Assembly: GCF_014764705.1 (NCBI RefSeq)
Contig: NZ_JACXXG010000006.1
Location: 62,001 to 126,000 of the forward strand
Origin: Stutzerimonas kunmingensis
Lineage (GTDB): Bacteria; Pseudomonadota; Gammaproteobacteria; Pseudomonadales; Pseudomonadaceae
Reading direction: 5' to 3'
Length of the DNA: 64,000 bases
Shown here: one piece after another, positions 9,262 through 18,680 of the stretch
How positions within the stretch are numbered: position 1 is the stretch's first letter
Layout: every line of letters begins with the position of its first letter
The notes under the pieces: generated by a model
Told to the model about the DNA's origin: nothing
What the model saw: the letters and a program-made list of their open reading frames with translations, nothing else
Database searches by the model: none
Translations under genes and position numbers: made by a program

Positions 9262-9397
9262 AGTCAGCATCCATCAATGTGCCGGCAAGCATAGCCTTTT
9301 GCGCAGCGCAGAACCAACCGGTCGGCCAGGCTTCGAAAGTCGGTACACTCCAGTTTCGTGCGGCCCGCGCGGCGGGTTACAACTGAGGGAGCAGAAC

Positions 9398-10258
9398 ATG
9401 GGCAAGCGCCTAAGCGTATTGATCGCAGGCTGTGGCGACCTTGGCAGTCGTCTCGGTCTGCAACTGAGTCGGGACGGCTGGACGGTGTATGGCCTGCGGC
9501 GCAACGCCGCCCAGCTGGCAGTGCCGATCCTGCCGGTCAACGGCGACCTTTCCGAACCGACCTGTCCGCGCTGCTGGCCCAACGGCTCGCTGGACTATCT
9601 GGTCTATGCGGCATCCGCCACCGAACATGACGAAGCCGGCTATCGCCAGGCCTATGTCGAAGGCCTGCGCAATGTGCTCGGTTGGTTACAGCAGCGCGGC
9701 CAGCGCCCTCGGCGGCTGCTGTTCGTTTCCAGCACCGGTGTGTATGCCCAGCGCGACGGCGAGTGGATCGACGAGGACTCGGCCACCGAGCCCGGCGGCT
9801 TCACCGGTCGGGTGATGCTCGAGGCCGAACAGCTGGCGCTCGACAGCGCCCTGCCGGTAACGCGAGTGCGTCTGGGTGGGCTGTACGACCCGAAGCGCCC
9901 CTGGCTGCAGAATCAGGTACGCGCCGGTTTGCGTGTCGAGCGCGATCCGCCGCAGTACAGCAACCGCATCCATCGCGACGACGCCGCCGGGCTGCTGGCG
10001 TTTCTGCTGCAGAGCGACGCCAGTGGTGCTGCCCTGGAAGATTGCTATCTGGGCGTCGACGATGACCCGGCACCGTTGCACGAGGTGGTCGACTGGTTGC
10101 GCGAACGGCTGGGCGTCACCCACTGGGCCGAGCAGAGCATGACCCGCCGCGCCGGCAGCAAGCGCTGCAGCAATGCCCGCGCCCGTGCGCTGGGCTGGAA
10201 ACCCAGGTACCCCAGCTATCGCGACGGTTACGCTTCGCTGGATCGCAACCGGCATTAG
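9398..10258 (+). CDS. NAD(P)-dependent epimerase/reductase, SDR family (YeeZ-like)
   Basis: The ATG at 9398 has a good GAGGGA Shine-Dalgarno sequence and begins just before the Rossmann motif VLIAGCGDLGSRLG. The 286-residue product contains an atypical-SDR pattern: LDYLVYAAS, LLFVSSTGVYAQRDGEWIDEDS and LPVTRVRLGGLYDP. The extended-SDR YxxxK is not obvious, so catalysis may differ from sugar epimerases. YeeZ-type proteins have no settled substrate. It stands alone, divergent from oxyR. Confidence 0.8.
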   Translation: MGKRLSVLIAGCGDLGSRLGLQLSRDGWTVYGLRRNAAQLAVPILPVNGDLSEPTCPRCWPNGSLDYLVYAASATEHDEAGYRQAYVEGLRNVLGWLQQRGQRPRRLLFVSSTGVYAQRDGEWIDEDSATEPGGFTGRVMLEAEQLALDSALPVTRVRLGGLYDPKRPWLQNQVRAGLRVERDPPQYSNRIHRDDAAGLLAFLLQSDASGAALEDCYLGVDDDPAPLHEVVDWLRERLGVTHWAEQSMTRRAGSKRCSNARARALGWKPRYPSYRDGYASLDRNRH

Positions 10259-10405
10259 TGCAGCCCGTCGGCAATCGGGCAACTCTGGTGCGGCGCTGCT
10301 TACTAAAACCCTGACAGCACGCCGCACCGTGACAGAGGAGCTACAGCGAGGCAGCAAAGGAGAATCACCGAGACGGCGTTTCCGAAACCCGACAGGAGAT
10401 TGTCC

Positions 10406-11578
10406 ATGAGAGCCCTCCGCTGGCACGGCAAGCACGACATCCGCTGCGACAACCACGTCCCCGATCCCTCCATCGAAGACCCGCGCGACGCCATCATAAA
10501 GGTATCGTCCTGCGCCATCTGCGGCTCCGACCTGCACCTGTACGACGGCTTCATGCCCGGCATGCAGCACGGCGACATCATGGGCCACGAGTTCATGGGC
10601 GAGGTGATGGAGGTCGGCTCGGCGAACAAGAAGCTCAAGGTTGGCGACCGCGTGGTGGTGCCCTTCACCATTGTCTGCGGTGAGTGCGACCAGTGCCGGC
10701 GCGGCAATTTCTCGGTGTGCGAGCGAACCAACCGCAATAAGGACGTGGCTGACAAAGTCTTCGGCCACACCACCGCCGGCCTCTATGGCTACACCCACCT
10801 CACCGGCGGTTATGCCGGTGGTCAGGCTGAATACGTCCGCGTGCCCTACGCCGATGTCGGTCCCGTGGTGATCCCCAATGGTCTGACTGACGAGCAGGTA
10901 TTGTTCCTCGGCGACATCCTGCCCACCGGCTGGCAGGCCGCGGCGCAATGCGACATCCAGCCCACCGACACGGTGGCGGTCTGGGGTGCCGGGCCGGTCG
11001 GCCAGTTCGCAGTCCGCAGCGCGGTGATGATGGGCGCCGAGCAGGTCATCTGTATCGACAACGTGCCCGAGCGCCTGTCCATGGCCCGCGCGGGCGGTGC
11101 CATCACCATCAACTTCGACGAAGAGAGCGTGCTCGAACGCCTCAAGGAGCTGACCCGCGGCAAAGGCCCGGAGAAGTGCATCGATTCGGTGGGCATGGAG
11201 GCGCACGCGGCGCGTTCGATCGATTCGATGTACGACCGCGCCAAGCAGGCGCTGATGCTCGAGAGCGACCGCCCGCACGTGCTGCGCGAGATGATCTACG
11301 TCTGCCGGCCGGCCGGCATCATTTCGATTCCCGGCGTCTACGGCGGGCTGATCGACAAGATCCCGTTCGGCGCGGCGATGAACAAGGGCCTGACCTTCCG
11401 CATGGGCCAGACCCACGTCAATCGCTGGACCGACGACCTGTTGCGGCGCATCCAGGAAGGCGAGATCGATCCGAGCTTCGTCATTACCCACAGCGTCAGC
11501 CTCGAGCAGGGTCCGGAGATGTACAAGACCTTCCGCGACAAGCATGACGGCTGCATCAAGGTCGTTCTGAAACCCTGA
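10406..11578 (+). CDS. Zinc-dependent alcohol dehydrogenase (glutathione-independent formaldehyde dehydrogenase-like)
   Basis: The ATG at 10406, 7 bp after AGGAG, gives a 390-residue medium-chain dehydrogenase. Catalytic zinc ligands are in [13 protein letters not shown] and [12 protein letters not shown]. The structural zinc lobe is [16 protein letters not shown] Rossmann nucleotide-binding segment follows ([21 protein letters not shown]). The length and the inserted C-terminal region ([31 protein letters not shown]) resemble the formaldehyde/long-chain zinc dehydrogenase subgroup. The substrate cannot be fixed from sequence. It probably forms an operon with the small membrane protein 66 bp downstream. 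Confidence 0.88.
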   Translation: MRALRWHGKHDIRCDNHVPDPSIEDPRDAIIKVSSCAICGSDLHLYDGFMPGMQHGDIMGHEFMGEVMEVGSANKKLKVGDRVVVPFTIVCGECDQCRRGNFSVCERTNRNKDVADKVFGHTTAGLYGYTHLTGGYAGGQAEYVRVPYADVGPVVIPNGLTDEQVLFLGDILPTGWQAAAQCDIQPTDTVAVWGAGPVGQFAVRSAVMMGAEQVICIDNVPERLSMARAGGAITINFDEESVLERLKELTRGKGPEKCIDSVGMEAHAARSIDSMYDRAKQALMLESDRPHVLREMIYVCRPAGIISIPGVYGGLIDKIPFGAAMNKGLTFRMGQTHVNRWTDDLLRRIQEGEIDPSFVITHSVSLEQGPEMYKTFRDKHDGCIKVVLKP

Positions 11579-11644
11579 AGCCTGCAGATCGCCGATCACT
11601 AAAGTAGGGATCGGCCGAGCCACGTTATCGAGCGAGGAGTCTTT

Positions 11645-12163
11645 ATGAGCATTCCACGTCAAGTCACCCGGCCCAACCATTCCGCGCGCACGCTGGCGCG
11701 GGGGCTGGGTTGGTTCAGTATCGGTCTAGGCGTCGTCCAGTTGGTGGCGCCGCGGCAGGTCGCACGCTTTATCGGCATGTCCGGCAGCGAAGGGGTGGTC
11801 CGTGCCTGCGGGCTGCGCGAGATCGCCACCGGTGTCGGCATCCTGCTGGCGGATGATCCGAAACCCTGGATCTACGGCCGTATCGGCGGCGATGCGCTGG
11901 ATCTGGCCGGTCTCGGCTGGAGCATCGAGCACGGCAACGAGCCGGCCAATGCCGCCATCACCGCCGGCGCGGTGGCCGGTATCACCGCGCTGGACCTGAG
12001 CTGCGCCAAGGGTCTGGATGCCGAGCAGGTGCCGGTGGTCGAATGGGACTACAGCGATCGCAGCGGTTTCCCCGGCGGCACTGCGCAAATGCGTGGCAGC
12101 GTCGAGGCCGAGTTCGCCGCCGCGCGGGCCGAGCCCAACGGCTATTCGCCGTCGCTTCATTGA
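11645..12163 (+). CDS. Small conserved hypothetical protein, likely membrane associated
   Basis: The 172-residue protein begins at an ATG preceded by GAGGAGTC. Hydrophobic stretches (ARGLGWFSIGLGVVQLVAP and ANAAITAGAVAGITALDL) suggest two or more membrane segments. A conserved-looking RACGLREIATGVGILLADDPKPWIYGRIGGDALDLAGLG block is typical of DUF4267-like proteins that often sit next to cyclase/dehydrase genes. It follows the zinc dehydrogenase on the same strand and is probably co-transcribed. No catalytic motif is visible. Confidence 0.7.
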   Translation: MSIPRQVTRPNHSARTLARGLGWFSIGLGVVQLVAPRQVARFIGMSGSEGVVRACGLREIATGVGILLADDPKPWIYGRIGGDALDLAGLGWSIEHGNEPANAAITAGAVAGITALDLSCAKGLDAEQVPVVEWDYSDRSGFPGGTAQMRGSVEAEFAAARAEPNGYSPSLH

Positions 12164-12291
12164 GCTGAAACCCAGGGTCGGCTGGGTATTGCCTGGTCGA
12201 CTCTGAGCGCGACGATCCGCCGCATTTGCTAAGGTGGCCGGCCGTTTCGGTCGCGGCCTGCGCCGCGCCGCCAGCTTGCAGATGAGAGTCC

Positions 12292-13224
12292 ATGTCTTCG
12301 GTCGTCAATGTCGTCCTGCCCGTCTTTGCGCTGATCCTGCTCGGTTACCTGTGCCGCCGTAGCGGGCGGATGGGGCCAACCGGCGCTTCCGAACTCAATC
12401 GGTTCGTGGTCTGGCTAGGCCTGCCGGCGCTGCTTTTCAGCGTCGTTGCCACCTCGACCTGGGAGCAGCTCTGGCAACCCGGCTTCATCGCCGCGTTCGC
12501 CATCGGCTGCCTCGGTGTGTTCGCCTTCACTCTTGCGTATCGCATGTTGCAGAAGCAGCCGCTGGTCGACGCCAGCCTGGACGCGCTGGGTGCTTCCTAC
12601 GCCAATACCGGCTATGTCGGGATTCCGCTGTGCATGCTGGTGCTGGGCGACGAGGCGCTGCAGCCGGCGATGGTCGCCTCGATCGTGGTGGTCTGTGTGC
12701 TGTTCGCCATCGCCCTGGCCTGCGTCGAGACCGGCCTGCATGCCGGGCAGGGCGTGTTGCGCACGCTGGGCAAAGTCAGTAGTGCGCTGGTACGCAATCC
12801 ACTGGTGATCGCGCCGCTGCTCGGTGCGCTGTGGGCGGCGACTAGCCTGCAATTGCCGGTGCCGCTGGCGACATTGCTCAAGCTGCTGGGCGCGGCGGCG
12901 GCGCCCTGCGCACTGGTGTCGCTGGGGCTGTTCCTCGCCCAGCCACAGCCCGGAGGACGGGTGCAGGGGGTGTGGCCGCTGGTGGGGTTGAAGCTGGTGG
13001 TGCAGCCGCTGATTACCTGGTATCTGGCTTTTCAGGTATTCGAGCTGCCAACGCTGTGGGCCTATTCGGCGTTGCTGCTCGCCGCGCTGCCGACCGGGAC
13101 TGGCCCCTACATGCTTGCCGAATTCTATGGGCGCGAGGGCTCGCGGGTGTCGCGGGTGGTGCTGCTGTCGACGCTGGGCTCGTTGATCAGCCTGTCGCTG
13201 ATTCTGGTGTTGTTGCCGGTCTGA
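12292..13224 (+). CDS. AEC-family transporter (auxin efflux carrier-like)
   Basis: The 310-residue integral membrane protein has about ten hydrophobic helices in two halves, as in the AEC/PIN-like family. An N-terminal half (VVNVVLPVFALILLGYLCRR, ELNRFVVWLGLPALLFSVVA) contains the crossover region ASYANTGYVGIPLCMLVLGD. The C-terminal half ends LLSTLGSLISLSLILVLLP. Bacterial members export or import small organic acids, but the substrate here is unknown. It stands alone, followed by two strong hairpins. Confidence 0.88.
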   Translation: MSSVVNVVLPVFALILLGYLCRRSGRMGPTGASELNRFVVWLGLPALLFSVVATSTWEQLWQPGFIAAFAIGCLGVFAFTLAYRMLQKQPLVDASLDALGASYANTGYVGIPLCMLVLGDEALQPAMVASIVVVCVLFAIALACVETGLHAGQGVLRTLGKVSSALVRNPLVIAPLLGALWAATSLQLPVPLATLLKLLGAAAAPCALVSLGLFLAQPQPGGRVQGVWPLVGLKLVVQPLITWYLAFQVFELPTLWAYSALLLAALPTGTGPYMLAEFYGREGSRVSRVVLLSTLGSLISLSLILVLLPV

Positions 13225-13263
13225 TATGCGCGCTCACTTGCGCGTGGATAAGCCTGCGGCGTT

Positions 13264-13332
13264 ATCCACCCTACGCCTGGCCGGTCGTAGGGTGGATGGC
13301 CACCCCGTGGAAAACCGCGAAGCGTTTTCCAC
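13264..13332. repeat. Two consecutive intergenic hairpins, REP-like and possibly terminating
   Basis: First hairpin: perfect 12-bp arms ATCCACCCTACG (13264-13275) and CGTAGGGTGGAT (13286-13297). Second hairpin: perfect 9-bp arms GTGGAAAAC (13307-13315) and GTTTTCCAC (13324-13332). They lie between convergent genes. The CGTAGGGTGGAT core resembles an element repeated between genes in P. stutzeri-group genomes, recalled from general knowledge and not tested here. They may act as bidirectional terminators. Confidence 0.65.
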
Positions 13333-13342
13333 ACGGGAGCGT

Positions 13343-14290
13343 TCAGCTCGCCGCCCGCGTCACTTCCAGCACCACGGCAGCGATGCGATCGCACTGGGTG
13401 TAGGCCCCGCCAAGCAGCTCCTCGCCGAACACGTCCGGGTCGATCTCACGGTAGCCCCACTGCAGGTCGGTACGCTCCAGGCGCTGGCGCACCTCGGCCA
13501 GGAAGGGGTCCTGGTTGTCGATCATGGCGACCCCGGTATACAGCAGTAGCGTGCCGCCCGGCGCCAGGCGGCCGAGCGCGGCATCCAGAATCGCCAGCGA
13601 CAGCCCGGCACCGAGCGGCCCGCCGCCGTGGCGATAGGCGCGCTGGTCGGCATCGACCAGATAGGGCGGATTGGCCAAGACCAGATCGAACTCGCCCTGC
13701 GCGTTGCTCAGCAGATCGCTGCGTTCGGCGCGCAGGTTGTCCGCTCCAGCCAGCGCCGCGTTGATGCGGGTCAGGCGCAGCGCTTGCGGATTGATATCCA
13801 CCGCCAGCACTTCGGCTTGCGGTCGCGCCAGGGCAGTGAGAATCGCGCCGGCACCCGAGCCGCAGCCGATGTCCACCACGCGGCGGATTTCGCCGGCATG
13901 CTGATTCAGATGGCTGCAGATGGCGCTGGCGAAGCGGTAGGTGTCCGGCCCGAAGAACACCGCATCGCTGGCTTCGGTGGGAAAGGCTGAGTGCAGGAAC
14001 AGCTGGCCATCGAGGCTGGACAGTCGCACCTTAGAACGCCAGCGCGAGCCATAGGGCTCCAGCACGTCGGCCTGATCCATCAGGCTGAAAAGCGGTGGTG
14101 GCAGCAGTTCGTGCTGGAACGGGCGGCTCCAGCCGAAGACCCCTGGCAGGTCGTCGGCGAGCGCATTTTCCGGGCGCTGATTGACCCGTTCATGGGTCAG
14201 CGGCGTGGGGGTGATGAAGTGATAGCCGCGATCCCGCAGGGCCTGGCCCAGGTGCAGCAGCGCGCGGTCCTGCGCATTGTCCATGATCAT
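13343..14290 (-). CDS. Class I SAM-dependent methyltransferase (PrmC/RsmC-like NPPY type)
   Basis: The start at 14290 lies 8 bp after AAGGA and gives 315 residues. The SAM-binding motif I is VVDIGCGSGAGAILTAL, the acidic loop is VLAVDINPQALRLTRINAAL, and motif IV is LVLANPPYLVDADQRAY. The NPPY motif marks N-methyltransferases acting on amide or base nitrogens of protein, rRNA or DNA. The N-terminal ~100 residues (YHFITPTPLTHERVN) would be the recognition domain. The target is not predictable. It lies 22 bp downstream of the heme-oxygenase-fold gene on the same strand. Confidence 0.82.
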   Translation of the reverse strand: MIMDNAQDRALLHLGQALRDRGYHFITPTPLTHERVNQRPENALADDLPGVFGWSRPFQHELLPPPLFSLMDQADVLEPYGSRWRSKVRLSSLDGQLFLHSAFPTEASDAVFFGPDTYRFASAICSHLNQHAGEIRRVVDIGCGSGAGAILTALARPQAEVLAVDINPQALRLTRINAALAGADNLRAERSDLLSNAQGEFDLVLANPPYLVDADQRAYRHGGGPLGAGLSLAILDAALGRLAPGGTLLLYTGVAMIDNQDPFLAEVRQRLERTDLQWGYREIDPDVFGEELLGGAYTQCDRIAAVVLEVTRAAS

Positions 14291-14312
14291 CGTCGCGTTC
14301 CTTGGTGTGCCT

Positions 14313-15734
14313 TCAGTTGAACAGTCCGTTGAACAGCCGCGTGGCCAGCAGGCCGGCGGCAGTGTGGTGGCGTTGCGGGGCGAGCAGCGGCAGCAGCAGG
14401 CGCATGCGCGCGGCGCGATCGGGCAGGCGTGCAATCTGTTGCTCGAGCAGCTGCAGTTCCTCGTCGAAATCGTTGCCGCTGACGCTTTCCGCCGGTTGCA
14501 GCACACCCGGCTCCTGCGGCACACGCCGGGCGTTGAACAGCGCTTGGCGCTGCAGCAACGCACCGCGCGGGCTGCGCTTGCTGTCGGCCTGCCAGTCGCC
14601 AGCGATCCAGTCATGGATCATCTGCTGCTCGTAAGCGCTGAAGACGCCGAACATCGGCGCCTGTTCGCCGGCGATCAGCTGCCAGAAGCGGCTTTCCTGC
14701 GGGTCATGGCCGCGCTTGATCCAGCCGCGCTTGTCCAGCACTGCGAGAAACTGTTCGACGTCTTCGGCCAGCCACTGATTGACCGTGCGGCCTTCGAAAC
14801 GGCAGTAGTCGGAGTGCACGAACTGGCCGACCGCCGCCTTCTTCTCGAGGATGCGCTGCACCTCCCGGGACAGATCGAAGTCGCCGATCACCGAGACGGT
14901 GCTGGCGCCGAGGTCGTTGAGCCGGTAGCCGTTGCGCACCCGTCGATAGAACTCCGCGCTGTCGCCGACCTGCGGCAAGGCATCCAGCACGCCCTGCACG
15001 GCTTTCTTGGCGTGGCCGTTGTCGGCGTTGTCGACGGTGACATGCAGGGTGAAGTAGTAGGGATCGATGCCCAGCTCGGTCAGCTCGTAGGAGGTGATCA
15101 GCAGGTGCAGCGGCAACTGTTCGTAGCCCAGGTTGAAGCCGATCACTTCCGGCAGGAACTGCTCGGCATGCTCGGCCAGTGCCAGCTGGATGGCCCCCTG
15201 GACGAAGTGCTCGTCGTCCAGCTCCTGCCAGTCATCGCAGCCTTGGCTGGCCAGCAGCTTGCGGTAGAGCACCACATGGTTCTTCTCCGGCAGGCCTTCG
15301 CCGAGCTCCTCCAGATAGGTCTGGATCAGCGCGGTGAAGCGCGCATCATCCCAGCGCTGCAGCAGGCCATAGAGCCAGGCGCCATCGACCAGCTTGGTCG
15401 GCGCCACCCCGCGCAGGAAATGCAGTGCATGGGCCTTGCTGGCGAAATAGCGGCGCGGACCGCCGGCACGGCGCTGGTCCAGGTAAGCCTGATACTGGCG
15501 TCCGACCACTTCGGTGCGCCGCATGACCCAGGCTTCCAGGCTGGCCGGGTCCTCCGGCAGGTCGGACGGCAGCGCAGCGGCGGCCTCGAGCTGCGCACGC
15601 AGGTACTCCGCAGCGCTGTCGCGTGATTGCGCGTCGACCTCGCGGGCAAGGGCGAAGTACAGCGCCCGTGAGGGCTGATCCTGCTCCGGGTGAAGGGCAG
15701 GAGTGATCGGCAGGCTGCGAGAAGTCAGTTGCAT
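14313..15734 (-). CDS. Iron-containing redox enzyme family protein (heme-oxygenase-like fold)
   Basis: The 473-residue protein is all-helical in character. The segment ELTELGIDPYYFTLHVTVDNADNGHAKKAVQGVLDAL carries the spaced His/Asp/His pattern of the heme-oxygenase-like diiron oxidase (HDO) family, and the upstream helices supply likely Glu/His ligands. Members oxidise small substrates using a dinuclear iron site, but the substrate of this branch is unknown. The gene precedes the methyltransferase on the same strand at 22 bp spacing, so the two may be co-transcribed. The family call is from motif recognition only. Confidence 0.65.
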   Translation of the reverse strand: MQLTSRSLPITPALHPEQDQPSRALYFALAREVDAQSRDSAAEYLRAQLEAAAALPSDLPEDPASLEAWVMRRTEVVGRQYQAYLDQRRAGGPRRYFASKAHALHFLRGVAPTKLVDGAWLYGLLQRWDDARFTALIQTYLEELGEGLPEKNHVVLYRKLLASQGCDDWQELDDEHFVQGAIQLALAEHAEQFLPEVIGFNLGYEQLPLHLLITSYELTELGIDPYYFTLHVTVDNADNGHAKKAVQGVLDALPQVGDSAEFYRRVRNGYRLNDLGASTVSVIGDFDLSREVQRILEKKAAVGQFVHSDYCRFEGRTVNQWLAEDVEQFLAVLDKRGWIKRGHDPQESRFWQLIAGEQAPMFGVFSAYEQQMIHDWIAGDWQADSKRSPRGALLQRQALFNARRVPQEPGVLQPAESVSGNDFDEELQLLEQQIARLPDRAARMRLLLPLLAPQRHHTAAGLLATRLFNGLFN

Positions 15735-15924
15735 GATTCTGTTCTATGGCAGTTCTAGTCCAGTTTTGGCTGCCGGGCCTGTGGTTTAGTTCAGCTGCAC
15801 CGCCGAGCGGCCATCGGTCCAGAAAAGCGCCGTTACGCTGCAACTTCCGCCGCCACGTCTCCTCCCAATCGATAGAGCCACCCGGACGGGCCGGGCATGG
15901 CCACAGGTACGCGAGGAGCAGCTG

Positions 15925-16137
15925 ATGAGTCAGAACGACCAGGGTCGCGAGAGCATCGAGTCCATCGACCAGAGCGGCGACGCCCACGAGCAGAATCCGG
16001 AAACCACGTCCACCCAGGGCGAGGTCGCCGGTGGTGACGAAGCCGACGTACCCGGCGGCGCCTACAACGTGCCGCCGGGCCTGGCCGAGGAGGTGAGCGA
16101 AGAGGACGCCTCGCGCGAGTCGCAACGCAAGCCTTGA
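15925..16137 (+). CDS. Small acidic, probably disordered protein
   Basis: A 70-residue frame with an ATG preceded by GAGGAGCAG. The product is very polar (many Glu, Asp, Gln, Ser, Gly) without hydrophobic core or cysteine: MSQNDQGRESIESIDQSG and PGLAEEVSEEDASRES. It does not match a domain I recognise. The good ribosome site and position in an otherwise empty gap favour a real gene. It is divergent from the gene ending at 14313. Confidence 0.6.
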   Translation: MSQNDQGRESIESIDQSGDAHEQNPETTSTQGEVAGGDEADVPGGAYNVPPGLAEEVSEEDASRESQRKP

Positions 16138-16208
16138 CTGTGAGCGCCGATGTCAGGCTCAGCCGGCACGCGGTCCGGCTGGCCTGCTGCTAGTACCGCC
16201 GCTCGGCT

Positions 16209-17402
16209 TCAGGGTTTGGCAAGAAACTTGATGTCCGACGGGCGCTCGACCGGCAGGGTCTGCAGCGTCTCGCCGAGCTTTCCGCTGTCTGGATCGCGCC
16301 CGATCACCACCACGTCATCGCTCAGCTGATTGGCGATCAGCAGGAAACGCCCGTCTGGAGCGATGGCAAATTCTCGTGGTTCGCGGCCTTCGGTGGGGCG
16401 GCGCTGGATTTCCCGCAGGGCGCCGTCGCTGTCGATGGCGAAGACGATGATGTGGTTGTAGTCGCCGCGGTCGCTGACATAGAGGAAACGGCCATCGGCC
16501 GAGGTGTGGATCGCCCCCGGTGAATGACGCACCTCGCTAGCGGCATCCTTCAGGTCCAGCAGTTGCCGGCGGATCAGGTTGCCGTTCGTGTAGTCGAAGC
16601 TCGCCACCTGGGCGCTCAGCTCGAGGGCGAGATAGGCGTGCTTGCCATTGGGGTGGAAGACCAGATGGCGCGGGCCGCTGCCAGCTGGCAGCTCGATGCT
16701 GGCGGGTTCGTCGGGTTGCAGGGGCCGTTCGGCATTGCGCGGGTCGTAGCGGTAGACGAATACCTGATCGGCGCCCAGGTCGCTGACCAGCAGGCGCTTG
16801 TCGTCCGGGCTCGGTACGGCGGAGTGCACATGCGCGGCCTGCTGTCGCTCGGGGTGCACGCCGCTCGGCTGATGCGCAAGAAGCTGCGTGACCGGCAGCG
16901 GCTGGCCATCTTCGGCCAGCGGCATCACCGCCAGGCTGCCGCCCGGGTTCGGTCGCGCCCCGTAATTGCTGATGAACAGGTAGCGCCCGTCATGGCTGAG
17001 GCTGGCATGGGTCGGTTCGTCGCCCAGGCTGATGTTCTGCCCGATCAGCTGGTGCTCGCCGCTGCTGTCGAGTTGCCAGGCGCTGACACGACCGACCGGG
17101 TCGGCGTGCGTTGGGCTGTTCTCGTTGGTGGCATAGAGGCGTCCGCGCTGCTCGTCCAGCACCAGCCAGGAGGGATTGTGGCTGGCGAGGGTCTGCAGCG
17201 GTTGCGGGTCGATCCGACCTTTCGCCGGATCGAAGCGCAGGCGCAGAACGCCCGGGCTGTCGCTGTCGTGCGTGTAGCTGCCGATCAGGATGTGCATGTC
17301 GTCGGTCTCGGCTCGCGCGCCGGCAGACAGCGTCGCGCCGACCAGCACAGCGAGAGCGAGGCGAAGCAGTACGGGGCGTTTGCGCGTGGTCATTGATGTC
17401 AT
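16209..17402 (-). CDS. Exported lactonase of the 7-bladed beta-propeller family (Pgl-like)
   Basis: The 397-residue protein starts with a signal peptide (KRPVLLRLALAVLVGATLSAGARA), so it probably acts in the periplasm. The mature part has the repeated propeller pattern of cytosolic-type 6-phosphogluconolactonases: ILIGSYTHDSDSPGVLRLRFD, NPSWLVLDEQRGRLYATNE, PTHASLSHDGRYLFISNYG, GPRHLVFHPNGKHAYLALE and GREPREFAIAPDGRFLLIANQ. The exported location argues against a role in the pentose phosphate pathway; another lactone is more likely. The start at 17402 was chosen over an upstream ATG at 17429 because it gives a normal signal peptide. Confidence 0.85.
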   Translation of the reverse strand: MTSMTTRKRPVLLRLALAVLVGATLSAGARAETDDMHILIGSYTHDSDSPGVLRLRFDPAKGRIDPQPLQTLASHNPSWLVLDEQRGRLYATNENSPTHADPVGRVSAWQLDSSGEHQLIGQNISLGDEPTHASLSHDGRYLFISNYGARPNPGGSLAVMPLAEDGQPLPVTQLLAHQPSGVHPERQQAAHVHSAVPSPDDKRLLVSDLGADQVFVYRYDPRNAERPLQPDEPASIELPAGSGPRHLVFHPNGKHAYLALELSAQVASFDYTNGNLIRRQLLDLKDAASEVRHSPGAIHTSADGRFLYVSDRGDYNHIIVFAIDSDGALREIQRRPTEGREPREFAIAPDGRFLLIANQLSDDVVVIGRDPDSGKLGETLQTLPVERPSDIKFLAKP

Positions 17403-17522
17403 GCCACTATGACCACCGTGGGCGCCCAACGCTCCCGAAGACGTTGTTCGAACAATACCCGACTGTCAGGGTCTGATATGCACCTGGGCGGACGCCAGCC
17501 ACCCGCGAATTCAGGAAGATTC

Positions 17523-18680
17523 ATGGACCACTTGCTACCCGTTCAGCTCGTCGAATTGCAAAACGTCGCCGCCGATCTGGCTGAAACCGTCATTGCGCCG
17601 CTGGCGGCCGAGGTCGATGCCGACTGCCGCTGGCCCGCCCATTCGCTGCGAGCACTTGGCGACGCCGGGCTGCTCGGGCTGCAGGTGCCAAGCGAACTGG
17701 GCGGCCTGGGGCAGGGGCTGCTGGGCTTGTGCGTGATTACCGAAACCATCGCCCGCGCCTGCCCGTCGTCGGCGCTGTGCTACGGCATGCATTGCGTGGC
17801 GACCGCGGTGATCGCGGCCAAGGCCACCGAGCATCAGCGCGAACACTACCTGCGGGAGATCGCCGCGGGACAGCACATCACCACGCTGGCGCTCTCCGAG
17901 CGGGGCACCGGCGCGCATTTCTACCTGCCGGAAACCCGTCTGGATGCCGACGGCGAAGATTTCCTGGTCGACGGTACCAAGCAGTTCGTTACTAACGGCG
18001 ACCATGCTGACTCCTACGTCGTGTCCACCGTCGCGGCGGGCGCCGAGGCGGGGGATTTCAGCTGCCTGATCGTCGATCAGGGCAGTGCCGGCATGCACTG
18101 GCTCGAGCCCTGGGCCGGCTTCGGCATGCGTGGCAATTCCTCGCGGCCGCTGCAGCTCGATCGCGTCCGGGTACCGGCGCGCAACCTGCTTGGCGAGCCG
18201 GGCGATCAGGTCTGGTACGTGTTCGAGGTGGTCGCGCCGTTCTTCCTCATGGCCATGGCCGGCACCTATCTGGGCGTTGCCCAGGCGGCGCTGGACGAGG
18301 CGAGCCTGCATCTGCGCTCGCGGCATTACAGCCATTCCGGCGAGTCGCTGCGGGATGTGGAAAGCCTGCAGATCCGCTATGGCGAACTATGGACCGAGCT
18401 GGTCAAGACCCGCGCGCTGGTGCGCGAAGCCGCACGCCGGGGCGATGGCGCCCACCCCGAGGCGTTGTCGTTCATCCTGGCGTGCAAGGCCGATGCGGCG
18501 GAGACCGCAGTGCGCCTGGCCAACGAGGCTATGACTCTTTGCGGCGGTGCCGCCTATCGCGAGAACAGTCGTGTCGCCCGTCTGCTGCGTGACGCGCGGG
18601 CCGCGCACGTGATGACCCCCACCACCGGCCTGCTCAAGCTCTGGACCGGTCGCAGCCTGCTGGGGCTGCCGCTGCTATGA
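17523..18680 (+). CDS. Acyl-CoA dehydrogenase family protein
   Basis: The ATG at 17523 lies just after AGGAAG and gives 385 residues. Family signatures include GLLGLQVPSELGGLGQGLLGL, the FAD/substrate region TTLALSERGTGAHFYLPET, TKQFVTNGDHADSYVV, GMRGNSSRPLQLDRVRVP and the C-terminal LCGGAAYRENSRVARLLRDARAAHVM, which carries the likely catalytic Glu. The substrate class cannot be read from sequence. Its stop overlaps the start of the hybrid histidine kinase by 4 bp, an unusual pairing of a flavoenzyme with a sensor. Confidence 0.9.
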   Translation: MDHLLPVQLVELQNVAADLAETVIAPLAAEVDADCRWPAHSLRALGDAGLLGLQVPSELGGLGQGLLGLCVITETIARACPSSALCYGMHCVATAVIAAKATEHQREHYLREIAAGQHITTLALSERGTGAHFYLPETRLDADGEDFLVDGTKQFVTNGDHADSYVVSTVAAGAEAGDFSCLIVDQGSAGMHWLEPWAGFGMRGNSSRPLQLDRVRVPARNLLGEPGDQVWYVFEVVAPFFLMAMAGTYLGVAQAALDEASLHLRSRHYSHSGESLRDVESLQIRYGELWTELVKTRALVREAARRGDGAHPEALSFILACKADAAETAVRLANEAMTLCGGAAYRENSRVARLLRDARAAHVMTPTTGLLKLWTGRSLLGLPLL

